Assembly (NCBI GenBank): GCA_031763025.1
Contig: JASSKH010000006.1
Span: 8,119,691-8,183,690 of the forward strand
DNA: 64,000 nt
DNA from: Macrocystis pyrifera
Lineage: Eukaryota > Sar > Phaeophyceae > Laminariales > Laminariaceae
Direction of reading: 5' to 3'
The stretch's first letter is position 1. The number at the start of each line of letters is the position of its first letter. Shown here in pieces: positions 35,057 to 45,193 of this stretch. A program made the translations under genes and the position numbers. The notes under the pieces were generated by a model, which made no database searches, was not told where the DNA came from, and saw only the letters and a program-made list of their open reading frames with translations.

Positions 35057-36179
35057 TATGTATATGATGCACTCTTTTTTGTTTTGGCATGTTGCTCTCC
35101 GGCGGCGGAGAGTTCTTTCTCGCACTTTCGGCTGCGGGGCAAGCAAGGGGGCCGTGGGTACATTACGACGCATGCCTGGATCCCGGCCGAGCACCGTCGC
35201 GGTGCCCGGGGCGTTGAACGTCGCTGAGCTGACCCTCAAAAACAAGGGATTGCTTTCCGCCTCGCCGAGCCGAGTAGGTGACAAGGAAAACCCGACCTTT
35301 TTTTTTTTTTTTCGAAAATAGCCCACCACCCTCGAACACTTTTTGAAGCTCTCTCTGCTGTAATTATGTTTTCAACTTCAACAGAAGAAGCAGTAGCAGC
35401 AGCAACAACAACATACAACAGCAACAGTACACGTATGTCGGCCATTGTATCTGTTGCACGAAGCCCATTGACGGGTGGTGTACACCTAACACCGATCGCG
35501 TTCGTGATCACAAAACTGCCTCCGTCGGTCCGTTTGCCTGGGATATTTTTTTGGTACCAGGTATTGTCATACCTAGCTACAGTAGTTGTCCAGTCGCACG
35601 CTCTCAGCAGCGGGTAGTCGCAACGGGCAAGAGCAACAGAGCCAGGCCCATACTGCCTCCCGTCTCGCTGTACTGTGTCTCGGTGTGGCACCTAACACGG
35701 CCCACACTGCCTGACTGCCTGGCCGATATCCTATTTGTACGACTAAAGTGTCAGGACAAATGTGATACGACGAACTGTGTGCACTTTCAAAAACGAATAA
35801 TTTTCTCTGCGTTAAAATCTCGAACATTTGAAATCGCCCGCTTTTACCCGACCACTTTAGGGTTTTCGATCAGTCTCAGCAGCAACAGCAGCAGATACAG
35901 CAGCAGTAGTACAGGTCTGTCGAGCGTCATACATGTTCACCTAGCCCTTTGACGTACACCACGAATCTCACACCGAGCACGTACATGACCACAAAACTGG
36001 CTCCCTTGGTCCGTCTACCTGGGGGAAGTTGGTACGAGGTACCTACTGTATATATATGTATAGGTATCGTAGTATTTCCTCGCGAGTTGTCCGGTCGCAC
36101 GCTCTCAGCAGCAGGTAATCGCACCAGGCAAGAGCCACAGAGCCAGAGTCATTCTACCGTCCGTCTCTCTCTACCCCCC
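35055..36179 (+). repeat. Tandem 2.7-kb unit, copy 1, left part (P1)
   Basis: This part matches 43690-45955 apart from an insertion there. Landmarks are TTCTTTCTCGCACTTTCGGC, GCATGCCTGGATCCCGGCCG, GGGATTGCTTTCCGCCTCGC, CAGTCGCACGCTCTCAGCAG and GTCTCTCTCTACC. Within it a ~470-bp segment is repeated once (CACAAAACTGCCTCC near 35510 and CACAAAACTGGCTCCC near 35990, each followed by the CAGTCGCACGCTCTC block). The unit ends abruptly at TACCCCCC, where the LINE is inserted. No protein is recognised. Confidence 0.85.
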
Positions 36180-36401
36180 AAAATCTAGATCTGGATGGGT
36201 TGGCGTCGAGTGGCGACGGCGCTGTAAAACAAGCCACCAAACACTAGACATGCAATGTATAGACTGCTCCTTCTGGCACAAATGCCACATAGACCAGACC
36301 AGACATAGACACTATGCAAACAACAGCTCAGAAACCAGACCCACCGGTAAAGCAAACACCACACAGAACACACGATTCACCGTTATTTCCCATAAAAACA
36401 C

Positions 36402-37092
36402 AAACCAGATTAGACATGAAATTACTCAACTAACATTTTTTTTTTCCCATAACGAAACGCAAAAAACCGGATTTAGACATGAAGCAATTAAACTAACCAG
36501 TTTTTTTTTCCCCATATGATTACAAAAACCGGACTTAGACATGAAGTTACTCAACTAACATTTTTTTCCCCATACCGAAACGCAAAAAAACCGGATTTAG
36601 ACATGAAACGATTGAACTAACCAGTTTTTTTTTCCCCATATGATTACAAAAACCGGATTTAGACATGAAATTACTCAACTAACTATTTTTTTTTTTTCTC
36701 ATACCACGAACGCAAAAACCAGATCTAGACGTGAAACAATTGAATTAACCAGTTTTTTTTTCCCTCCTTTATCATGACAAAAAACCGGATTTAGACGTGA
36801 AAGTACTCAACTAACTTTTTTTTTTTTACCATACCAAAAACGCAAAAAAAAACAGATTTAGACGTGAAACAATTGAACTAACCAGTTTTTTTTCCCCCCA
36901 ATATCATAACACAACCTGGATTCAGACATGAAACTACTCAACTATATTTTTTTTTCCGATACCGAAACCCAAACCAGATTTAGAAATGAAACAACTGAAC
37001 AAACCATTTTTTATTTTTTTTTTTTCCCATATCCGAACCCAAACCAGTCATAGACTTGAAAAAGTACAATAGTTTCTCCCATATCATAATAC
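36402..37092 (+). repeat. Alternating ~60-bp monomer array in the LINE 5' region
   Basis: About eleven units each carry CCGGATTTAGACATGAAA or a close variant. Two types alternate. Type A continues ACTCAACTAAC, a T-run, then CATACCGAAACGC. Type B continues ATTGAACTAACCAG, a T-run, then CCATATGATTAC. The higher-order period is therefore ~120 bp. Units decay towards the right end. Because the array lies between the inferred 5' end of the LINE and its first ORF, it may act as a promoter array, as 5' monomers do in rodent L1. That role is inference. Confidence 0.9.
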
Positions 37093-37188
37093 TGGTAGTA
37101 ATGGCATAAATATAGACCAAAAACCGAGCATGAAGGTGGACCGCCTCACATGCGCACACATAGATACAGCATGGTCACCCCAACATGT

Positions 37189-37755
37189 TCAATTCACATG
37201 AAGGTTGGGCCCTGTGGTAAGATATCCGTAAAAATATACCGATTTCCATTGGGCGGCGGAAATCTGGTCTGGCATTGTTCCTAAAATCCCCGACATTTGG
37301 TGCCCATACCAAGCGCTCAATGAAGGGGAGGGGTGGATGATGCATGACATTAAGTCAAGACCTATTATACTCATGAAACAAACACCTTGCATTTGATCGA
37401 CCACATGACCTAAGAGAAGGAGCACCAAGCGGTACGTAGATATCTTGATATCTTGAAGGATAGAAGCCGGTACAAAATCTGGGGGGATTGTTGGCCAAGC
37501 TTTCGGCAGTGAAGGTCTACTGGGGAGCATTAGTGGGGTAGTTACCCATGGTGAAACGTACGTATGACGGAGAAAGCGACGTACGGGGCATCCCGATGTG
37601 TGAGTAAGACCTTGTGTTATGGAAGCCGTCCTTGAACCTTGCACGGTGAAAATGACCTCCCTGGAGGAAAGTAACCAGTACAGCAGCGGGGCAAGAAGAT
37701 AGAAGATACGATCGTGGGACGCCAGGATGGTTACCATGCAGGTCGCCTGACACAA
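37189..37755 (-). CDS. Antisense open frame in the LINE 5' region, 188 codons, function unknown
   Basis: Not recognised. It starts with ATG on the strand opposite to the LINE, between the monomer array and the EEP ORF. The product has hydrophobic stretches (FYLLAPLLYWLL near residue 18, YRLVLLLLGHVV near residue 108). It is the longest unexplained frame in the window. An antisense ORF0 is known from primate L1 5' regions, but no homology is implied. It may be chance. Confidence 0.2.
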   Translation of the reverse strand: MCQATCMVTILASHDRIFYLLAPLLYWLLSSREVIFTVQGSRTASITQGLTHTSGCPVRRFLRHTYVSPWVTTPLMLPSRPSLPKAWPTIPPDFVPASILQDIKISTYRLVLLLLGHVVDQMQGVCFMSIIGLDLMSCIIHPSPSLSAWYGHQMSGILGTMPDQISAAQWKSVYFYGYLTTGPNLHVN

Positions 37756-38021
37756 ACGTGGGGTACTTGTGTTAAGGGTGTTGAACTTGGCTCCAGGCTA
37801 CGAGCCCGTGTTGGAGACACTATTTAGTGTGGTGCGCCGGCAAAATAACTGAAAGACACCAGACCCTCAACGAGTACTAGGATTGGGAAGTCCCAGTAAC
37901 TTGAACACGTCCCACTACCAATGAACACAAACAAGCTGGAGATATTCTCGGAAGAGATAGGAGAAAGACGGTGAGGAAGGGTGGGTAGAGAAAGAAAGAT
38001 TGGCAGGGTAAAGTACTAGTA

Positions 38022-39065
38022 GTGCTGATATTTGGAGTTCCTAGCGACATGACAAGGATTGAGTTCAAGAGGAAGTGCAACGAAGTAGGCCTGTATTGCT
38101 TTGCAATAGGAAACGTAGAACGAGAGGGAGAACACTTTCGAGTCACTCTGAAGCTGAAAGCGAGCATGGAGTGGCAGAGGATAGAGACAGAAAAAGTGTC
38201 GGCATGGGTTAGAAGACTAGGATGGAGAGTATGTATAGCTAATGGAATAACGAAACTAAGACGTAGCCCTAGGGTGAACGAAGGTAGGGGGAGGCAGGAA
38301 ACAGCAAATGGCTCAAAGGGAATGGGGGAGAAACATAGGGGCGCAGAACAAGCAGACAAGAACAGGAACGGAAACGAAAATAATGCTCAAAGAAGAGATA
38401 ACGGAAATACTCGTGGCGACAACGGAGAAAGAACAGGTAAGACTAGAGCGGATAGTGAAACGAAAAGGAGACTGAGAATAGGATCATGGAACGTATGTGG
38501 CTTCGCCACGGATGAGCGCAAAATAATCGAAATTGCCGAACAAGTAAGTAAGCGCGACCTAGACATAGTGGGAATTCAAGAGTCGTGGGAGAAAGAAGGA
38601 GGGGAGATAGGATCCAAAGTTGGAGAGTACGCATGGATAGGGACAAAGAGGAAGGGACAGAATAGCAAGAATAGGGGGGCGGGGTGTGTGGGGTTCCTAG
38701 TCAAAGAATACCTGTGTGACATAATAGAGGTGATCAAAGATACTAAATTCGACGAAAGAATATGGATTAAGATTCCAGGGGAGCGGGGAGCGAAAGATTA
38801 CTTCTTAGGAAACATATATATGCCCCCAGAGTCGAAGAATACGATAAAAGATATACAGAGGAAGTTCGGAGAAGTAGCAGTAGATGTACAGAAGTATAAG
38901 AGGCAAGGAGAAGTAGTACTAGTGGGAGATTTTAACTCAAGAATTGGGAGGGCAGGCAAACTGAATGAGAACATTGGACAGTATGGGGAAGTAACTAAGA
39001 ATAAGAATGGGGAAGAGATGTTGAAGTTCCTCAAGCACAACGAGATGAAAACGTTGAACGACTGA
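38022..39065 (+). CDS. LINE ORF: N-terminal region and EEP (apurinic-type) endonuclease
   Basis: The product nicks target DNA to prime reverse transcription in LINEs of the APE type. The frame is open from ~37991 with no certain ATG before the one at 38049; 38022 is a GTG. Residues 1-80 are a basic region with VVLIFGVPSD, possibly RNA-binding. Residues ~90-150 are low-complexity, rich in N, G, R and E. From ~residue 150 the EEP fold shows IGSWNVCGF, DIVGIQESW, GNIYMPPE and VGDFNSRIG, four of the usual conserved blocks. An in-frame TGA ends it at 39063 before the last block; DFIVVDYGKW follows in the same frame and TTDHCL in another. It is therefore broken. Confidence 0.85.
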   Translation: MLIFGVPSDMTRIEFKRKCNEVGLYCFAIGNVEREGEHFRVTLKLKASMEWQRIETEKVSAWVRRLGWRVCIANGITKLRRSPRVNEGRGRQETANGSKGMGEKHRGAEQADKNRNGNENNAQRRDNGNTRGDNGERTGKTRADSETKRRLRIGSWNVCGFATDERKIIEIAEQVSKRDLDIVGIQESWEKEGGEIGSKVGEYAWIGTKRKGQNSKNRGAGCVGFLVKEYLCDIIEVIKDTKFDERIWIKIPGERGAKDYFLGNIYMPPESKNTIKDIQRKFGEVAVDVQKYKRQGEVVLVGDFNSRIGRAGKLNENIGQYGEVTKNKNGEEMLKFLKHNEMKTLND

Positions 39066-39147
39066 GAAAAAAAGACAGAACCGGAATGGACTAGACAGTG
39101 CATACAAAAGGGAGAAAGCTCTATCCTTGACTTTATAGTAGTAGACT

Positions 39148-40176
39148 ATGGGAAGTGGTAAGGAAACGGAACTACATGTATGCGCAGCGGACATAGGAAC
39201 TACGGATCACTGTCTAATATGGACAGACAGTCAACAGACGAGAGTCATTAAACATAGAAGAGGTAGGAAATTGTATCGATGGAGAATAGATAAACTAGAA
39301 GTAAAAGAGAAACGGGAAGAGTTCCAAGAAAAGATGGTCAAAAATGCAGAGAAATTTTCCGAGCTGTTGGAAAGAATAGGTACAACAAGGAACGATATAG
39401 AAAGGGATGATGCAGGAGCTAGGATAATAGAAGGATGGGAGTAGTTGGTCAAGACCACAGCAAGTAAAGTAATAGGGAAGAAGTTGATAGTATGCAACAG
39501 AGCGGTAAAATGGTGGGATGAAGAAGTGAAAGAGGCCAAAAGAGCAAGGAGAAAGGCACACGCAAGGTATACATCGAGTAAAACTTCGACAGGGTGGGAG
39601 GAATATGCTATAGCTAGAAAGAAAGTAAAAGAGATGGTAGAGAAGAAGAAGAAAGGGATATGGAAAGACGTAGTAAATAAAACAAATGAAGACTTTGAGG
39701 GCGGGATGAAGCAGATGTGGGTAGGGATAAAAGGGATACTTGGCAGACAAGCAGGAGAGGCAGACACGGGAATAGCTACTCTAAGAGCACAGAACGGTAA
39801 AATGGTTAGTAGTTCGAAGGGGAAAAGGGAGGTACTAGTAGAGCATTACCGAAAGCTAGGAACACCCACAGCCAACGAAACGTTCGGTGCAGAATTCGAG
39901 AAGGAAATCAACGCGTGGGCAGAGGCGAACGTAGATACATCAGAAAGAGAAGACAGTGGTTCGGGAGTGTTACAGAGAGAGTTCACAAGGGAAGAGGTAA
40001 AGAAGTGTGTAGCTAAACTTAAGAATAGAAAGGCAGCAGGGGCAGACCAAATAGTGAATGAATTTATGAAGTACGGGGGAGAAGGAATGCTTACCATGAT
40101 GGTTATGTTGTATAACTGGATATGGAAAAACGAGTACGCACCTAGGAGGTGGAGAGAAGGAGTAGTAATAAATTGA
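39148..40176 (+). CDS. LINE ORF: end of endonuclease and linker to reverse transcriptase (interrupted)
   Basis: This frame carries the last EEP block (GTTDHCLIW, the S/TDH motif), then a lysine-rich, probably helical linker and the start of the reverse transcriptase, with KNRKAAGADQIVNEFMKYGG and PRRWREGVVIN. An in-frame TAG at 39442-39444 separates it into two pieces. A TGA at 40174-40176 ends it directly before the next RT block (FKKGDKADPGNYRGITLL), which continues in the same frame. Base composition matches the rest of the LINE. Confidence 0.82.
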
Positions 40177-40647
40177 TTCAAGAAAGGAGATAAGGCTGAC
40201 CCGGGGAACTATAGAGGGATAACGCTACTAAGCACAGTAGGCAAAACATTTTGTAAGATTTTGAACGATAGAATGGGAACGATGATGGAGAAGGAAGACA
40301 AATTAAGCGAAGGACAAGCAGGGTTTAGGCCAAACCGTAGCTGCGTAGACCATGTGTACACCTTAGGTAAGATTATTCAAGGTAGGAAAGACGCGGGACT
40401 AACAACGTGCTGTTTCTTTCTAGATGTGCAGAAAGCCTACGACACAGTATGGAGAAATGGATTGTGGAAAAAACTGTGGGAAATAGGAATCAGAGGAAAT
40501 ATGTGGAGAATGATGAAAAATATGACGGAATGTGCGAGAAGTGCTGTGATGCTCGACGGGGAAATATCGATGTTGATATTTTACAAGGTGTTGCACAGGG
40601 GTGTACGTTGTCACCTAACTTATTCAAGATATATATTAACGACCTGA
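40177..40647 (+). CDS. LINE reverse transcriptase, palm part 1
   Basis: The frame shows PGNYRGITLLSTVGK, LSEGQAGFRPNRSCVDHVY and FFLDVQKAYDTVWR. These are classic non-LTR RT blocks 2-4, with the first catalytic aspartate in FLDVQKAYD. The homology leaves this frame near 40570 and continues in the frame of the next entry (DILQGVAQGCTLSP), so one frame change separates the two halves of the palm. It is part of a dead LINE. Confidence 0.85.
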   Translation, partial: FKKGDKADPGNYRGITLLSTVGKTFCKILNDRMGTMMEKEDKLSEGQAGFRPNRSCVDHVYTLGKIIQGRKDAGLTTCCFFLDVQKAYDTVWRNGLWKKLWEIGIRGNMWRMMKNMTECARSAVMLDGEISMLIFYKVLHRGVRCHLTYSRYILTT

Positions 40648-42107
40648 TAGTAGCAGTCGAGGGAGCAAGGCAGGGAGTCGCGGTAGGGGAAGATACGGTG
40701 TCGGGATTGATGTTTGCGGATGACTTCGTGGGGATATCAGAAACACCCGAAAGATTGCAGAAACAAATAGAGAAGGCGCTAGAATACACCAGGAAATGGA
40801 GGGTGACGGCGAACGTGAAGAAATGCGCAGTAGTTGTTTGCAACGAAGACAAGGTAAACCCGGTAAATTTCAGTTGGAAGTGGGGAGAAGATGAATTGCC
40901 GATCGCAGACCATTATACATACCTTGGCGTAGAGATCTCAAAAGACTGCTCTTGGGATACACATATAGCAAAAGTAATAGGAAAGGGTAAGGCACAAGTA
41001 GGCAAGATGGATGCGATCCTAACAGACCCGAACCTTGACACTAGGATTAAGAGATGTATCTTGATGAATGTGATAGTACCAAAGCTAGAATATGCAGGAG
41101 AAGTATGGGAAGGGAACGCGAAACTCGTAAAACAGTTGGAAACAGTACAAATGACAGCAGCTAAAAAACCCCTAAGATGCTCAAGTACGACTAGTAATAC
41201 AGTATTAAGAGCAGAACTGGGAATGCGCCCACTCAAGACAAATAGAGACATGAGAAAGTTGAACTGGCAATATAAAGTAAGGAACATGCCAAAAAAGAGG
41301 TTGCCAGCCATAGTTGATAGAGCTGTATGGGAGAAAGTATCAAAAGGACGAGCTGGAATAAGGTGGGATGGCGTAGTTGAGAAAGTATGGAAGGATCTAG
41401 GGGGAAACCAAGTAGAGATGATGTCCGCCGGGAAGTTTGGGAGGTACAAGGCAGAAGTAGAAGAAAGGATAGAAAGAAGGGAAAGGCTAGCGCTAAGGAA
41501 CAAGGTGGAATCGGAAAAACACTTGGAGATATACGGGGGATTGAGGGAAGGAATAGGAATGAAAACGTATTTGCATGGCCCAATGGACCTTGCGAAAACG
41601 CTGAAACTGCGCTTTCGTGTAGGGGACCTGGACCTGCCAGAAAGAAGAAAGAGGTACACCAGTAGCCGGGAAGAGGAGGAAGTAGACACACAGATGTGCC
41701 CGTGCGGCAAAGCAGTAGAGAGTAGAACTCACATAGTAGGAGAATGTGAAATATACAAGGAGGAACGGGATGTGTTAGAAGAGGAGATGAGGAAAATAGA
41801 CGAATGTGACATGGAGGAGTTTGATACAATGAATAGCAGCGAGAAAACGATCGCTATCCTAGGAGATAGATGGTGGCCACAGGAGGCCAAACAGGAAGGG
41901 GATAATATTAGCAAAAAGTTTCTATGTAAGTTATGGAAACAACGTAATGAGCGCCCAATTGTTGGAGGTGTCTCTATTAGGAGTAGGAACGGTGCTCCGT
42001 CTCGAAAGGGATGCGTGGTCAATGGTCAAATGACTAAAAGGCAAGCAACAAATGAGTACCCCCCCCCCCCCCCCCCCCGCCCCTGTCCCGGTGTGAATCC
42101 GGCATAG
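40560..42107 (+). CDS. LINE reverse transcriptase, catalytic half and C-terminal region
   Basis: RT block 4-5 is QGVAQGCTLSPNLFKIYIND, the catalytic FADD is at ~40715 (LMFADDFVG) and the thumb-like region has YLGVEISKDCSWDTHI. The long C-terminal region is rich in basic and acidic residues and ends with a cysteine-histidine motif, CPCGKAVESRTHIVGEC (~41698-41750), as in several LINE clades. The open frame as such starts at 40407 out of register with the RT, so the true part begins near 40560. No stop occurs before the inferred 3' junction at 42056; the frame runs on into poly-proline encoded by the C-tract and stops at 42107. Confidence 0.88.
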   Translation, partial: GNIDVDILQGVAQGCTLSPNLFKIYINDLIVAVEGARQGVAVGEDTVSGLMFADDFVGISETPERLQKQIEKALEYTRKWRVTANVKKCAVVVCNEDKVNPVNFSWKWGEDELPIADHYTYLGVEISKDCSWDTHIAKVIGKGKAQVGKMDAILTDPNLDTRIKRCILMNVIVPKLEYAGEVWEGNAKLVKQLETVQMTAAKKPLRCSSTTSNTVLRAELGMRPLKTNRDMRKLNWQYKVRNMPKKRLPAIVDRAVWEKVSKGRAGIRWDGVVEKVWKDLGGNQVEMMSAGKFGRYKAEVEERIERRERLALRNKVESEKHLEIYGGLREGIGMKTYLHGPMDLAKTLKLRFRVGDLDLPERRKRYTSSREEEEVDTQMCPCGKAVESRTHIVGECEIYKEERDVLEEEMRKIDECDMEEFDTMNSSEKTIAILGDRWWPQEAKQEGDNISKKFLCKLWKQRNERPIVGGVSIRSRNGAPSRKGCVVNGQMTKRQATNEYPPPPPPRPCPGVNPA

Positions 42108-43690
42108 TCATGGAAGTAGTTGTAGAAGTATAGTATTAATAGTAGTGGTTGTAGTAGTAGCAGTGGCAGTAGCACAGGTAGTATATGTTAATAGTTGTAG
42201 CAGCAGCAGTAGTAGTTGTGGTCGTGGTAGTACGGCAGAGCAGTAGTAGTTGTTGTAATAGTAGCAGTAGTAGTACTAGAGGTAGGTAGCAGTGGTGCTG
42301 TTGCCACGAGTCTGCTGTAACCTTCAGTATCTACTACTTTCGACAGTCAATAATTTAAACGCAGAGAGCAACATTAAATGACAAGTGCAGATGTCTTTTT
42401 CAAGATGCACGCAATCGTATGTAGACCCGTACAGTAACGATTACAGCCGAGTTGGGGCCTATTGATATTAATAATAACGATGTTAGAGTTCTACTGCTAT
42501 TGCCACGAGCCAGCTACTGTTGCCGTGAGTACTTATTGGACAGTCATTCGAAGCTTTTCATGACAAATGATGCAGATAACTTTTTCATCGTGCCCAGCCG
42601 TACGTAAACCTGTACATGAACGAATACAGAGAAACTTCTTCCTACAAATAGTGATGTTTTAGGTTATTTGGACTCTCTGTACTATTGACGCTGTTTTTGA
42701 CACGCACGTATACCAGTACTTGTTAGGTAGCATACTATAGAACAGTTGTAGTAGTATTAATAGTAGCCCATGTCACCGAGTGCGTGCTGCTTGTGTTAAA
42801 CTGTCGAATAGCAGTAGCAGTACCTTTACTATAAGTGGTAGCAATAGTCGAATAGTCGTTGTGGTGTCCGACATTGCTGTTGTTGCCGTCTGCATGCTGC
42901 TTCTACCTGGTCAATAGCAGTAGATGCCCTCGACCGTATATAACGTAGCCTGTACATTTACAATATCATTAGTAGTCGAAGTATAATATTGTAGCATGCC
43001 TGTTGCTTCTACGTTTACTAGAGTACATTTATCTGTGTAGTATAACATAGTGGTAGTGGTATATATTAAGAGTAACAGTATAGTAGTCATCCCCCAACCC
43101 ATGTTATCGCTTACATGCTACGTTGCCGTTGAATAAAAGTTATTAGTAGTGCACCTGGCAATACTATCTATTCATACTGCTTCTACCTGTACTGCAGCCA
43201 CGTAATACTGGTAGTGGTGTGTAGTGACAGTATAGTAAACATGCCCCAACCCATGGTACCGCGTGGTTATTCGACCTCTCTGTTTACCATGATGTTGCAT
43301 GTATTGTGTAAGCGATTGGTCATGCTCCAGCAGTAGTATTTAGTAGTATATTGGTTTAGTAGTCGTAGTAGGAGGGTGTACCAGGTAGTTTTTTGTAAAG
43401 TGCATGCTTCTTCTACGTGTACTACACTTGCGTAGTAGTGGTGGTGGCGTATAGTAACAGTATAATAGTCAAGCCATGGTACCGCGTGCATGTAGTAGTG
43501 TAGTATTCACCGCAGAAAGAGCAGTATTCAGTTCCTGCTGACTACCATTAGTATTTCCTCCGAACAATACGCTAACCCATGGCTCACGTTTCCGCAGCTA
43601 TAGGTGTGTTGCCGTGACTCCATTTTCGCCTTTCGACACCCGCGGGATTTCAAGTCACCCACATCCTAAAGGAGACCCTTGTATGTACGT
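42057..43690 (+). repeat. Tandem 2.7-kb unit, copy 1, right part (after LINE insertion)
   Basis: It starts with the C-tract and CGGTGTGAATCCGGCATAG and matches 45953-47455: GTTGCCACGAGTCTGCTG, TTTAAACGCAGAGAG, GTTGCCGTGAGTACTTATT, CCCATGGTACCGC and CCCATGGCTCACGTTTCCGC. It is rich in (GTA)n and (TAG)n microsatellites, which gave many small length changes. No protein is recognised. It runs directly into copy 2 at about 43690. Confidence 0.85.
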
Positions 43691-44078
43691 GTATAATATG
43701 CACTTTTTTTTGTCATGCTGCGCGGCCGAGAGTTCTTTCTCGCACTTTCGGCTGCGGGGCAAGCAAGGGCGCTGTGGGTGCACATTACGACGCATGCCTG
43801 GATCCCGGCCGAGCACCGTTGCGGGGCAGGGGGCGTTTAACGTCGCCGAGCTCGCTCTATAAAACAAGGGATTGCTTTCCGCCTCGCCGAGCCGAGTAGT
43901 TGGCACCGAAAGCCCCATATATTTCTTGTTGTTTTTCATAAGTAAATAGCCCGCCACCCTCGAACATATTTTGAAGCCCCCTCTACTCTGTACATATGTT
44001 TTCAACCTCAGCAGGAGAAATAGCAGCAGCAGCAGCAGATCTACAGCAGGAACAGCAGTGCACATCTGTCAGCCGTCG

Positions 44079-44086
44079 TATCTGTT
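44079..44086. other. Left target-site duplication TATCTGTT
   Basis: Eight bases identical to 45186-45193, flanking the TIR element. Confidence 0.8.
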
Positions 44087-45185
44087 CGGTGGTCCTCATT
44101 ATTTGGTAAACGAGTGGAAGCTTATAAAACTTCCAAAACTTCCATTTTGACTTCCATGGAAGTTTATAAATTCCAAATTGAAGTTTTTGACTTCCAACTG
44201 GAAGTTGTGGAAGTCAAAATGGAAGTGTTTGACTTCCAAATGGACGTTTTGGAAGTAGAGTGGAAACTTCCATTTAGTCCATGAAAGTTTCCATGTTGGA
44301 AGCTAGTGCAAGCCAGTGGAGGTTTCCAAAGTGGAAGCAAGTGGAAGCAAAATGGAAGCTTCCACGACCATGCCCGGTGGATGCTTTGTCCAGCTTCCAC
44401 TAAGCTTCCATACACCTTGATATGCTTCCACCTTCTGTTACCCACTTCCCGCTTCACGTCTAGAAGTTCCATTTGACTTCTAACTTCAAGGAAACTTCCA
44501 TCGGTGTCCACAGAATCTTCTGTTCACTTCCATACTCAACCGTAACTTCCACTTACTTCCACCTACTCGCATCCTCTTCCATTCAACTTCCACGACTTAT
44601 GCTTGGTTTCCAAAACTTCCATTTACTTTTTATTTCGACGAAACTCCTCTCTGAGTACGCAGAATCTTCTGACCACTCCCATCTTCAAGCGGGACTTTCA
44701 CCTATTTGTACGTACTTCCCACGCACTTTCATTAAACTTCCAATGGCTACAGTTTACTTATTTATATTCCTTTTAACTTCCATTTCAATGGAAACTTCCA
44801 CCTACGACCGCAGACACTTCCACGGTGGTCCTCATTATATAGTAAATGAGTGGAAGCTTCCAAAACTTCTATGGAAGTCAAAATGGAAGTTTTGGAAGTC
44901 AAAATGGAAGTTTTGGAAGTCAAAATGGAAGTTTTGGAAGTCAAAATGGAAGTTTTGGAAATTTTGGAAGCCAATGTGGAAGCTTCCGCCCGACTTCCAT
45001 TTTGACTTCCAAAACTTTCATTTTGACTTTGACTTCCACAACTTCCATTTTGACTTCTACAACTTCCATTTTGACTTCCATAACTTCCATTTAGAAGTCA
45101 AAATGGACTTTTTGGACGTTCTTGACTTCCAAGGTTTTGGAAGTCGAGTGGAAGCTTGTACCCATTTACCCAATAATGAGGTGGA
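44087..45185. mobile_element. TIR element with 8-bp target duplication, filled with TGGAAGTC satellite
   Basis: TATCTGTT stands at 44079-44086 and again at 45186-45193. The homologous unit at ~35446 has it once, so this is an 8-bp target duplication. The ends are imperfect inverted repeats: CCTCATTATTTGGTAAACG at the left, and CCTCATTATTGGGTAAATG on the complement at the right, each leading into GTGGAAGCTT-like sequence. The interior is a mass of TGGAAGTCAAAA / TTTTGACTTCCA words in both orientations, including five direct ~21-bp repeats at 44878-44960. A second copy of the left end starts at ~44824. An 8-bp duplication fits hAT elements. No transposase is present. Confidence 0.85.
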
Positions 45186-45193
45186 TATCTGTT
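45186..45193. other. Right target-site duplication TATCTGTT
   Basis: Identical to 44079-44086. The sequence after it (GCAC-AAGCC) continues the unit as in the uninterrupted copy at ~35454. Confidence 0.8.

Larger units (their letters stand above)
36180..42056 (+). mobile_element. LINE (non-LTR retrotransposon), ~5.9 kb, decayed
   Basis: The element has a 5' region with a tandem monomer array, an ORF with an endonuclease-exonuclease-phosphatase (EEP) domain, then a reverse transcriptase and a C-terminal cysteine motif. Its outer limits are set by comparison with the second copy of the surrounding 2.7-kb unit, which reads TCTCTCTACCCTCC-TTTGTC without interruption. Here TACCCCCC stands at 36172-36179 and again from 42057, the likely target duplication. 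There is no poly-A tail; the last frame runs into the flanking C-tract without its own stop. The coding part carries several in-frame stops and frame changes (near 39063, 39168, 39442, 40174 and ~40570), so it is dead. The clade is not determined. Confidence 0.85.

Noticed and set aside
33377-35329. Frames of 60-177 codons shared between the three hairpin-ended copies.
   Set aside because: They follow the DNA similarity of the copies, differ in length between copies and show no known domain.
36402-37092. The regular ~60-bp units as a CRISPR array.
   Set aside because: Units are degenerate along their whole length with no constant repeat plus unique spacer, and the context is eukaryotic and LINE-associated.
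40913-41829. Minus-strand frames of 198-265 codons.
   Set aside because: They lie opposite the LINE reverse transcriptase and C-terminal region, which have clear family motifs. The purine-rich sense strand leaves the antisense open.
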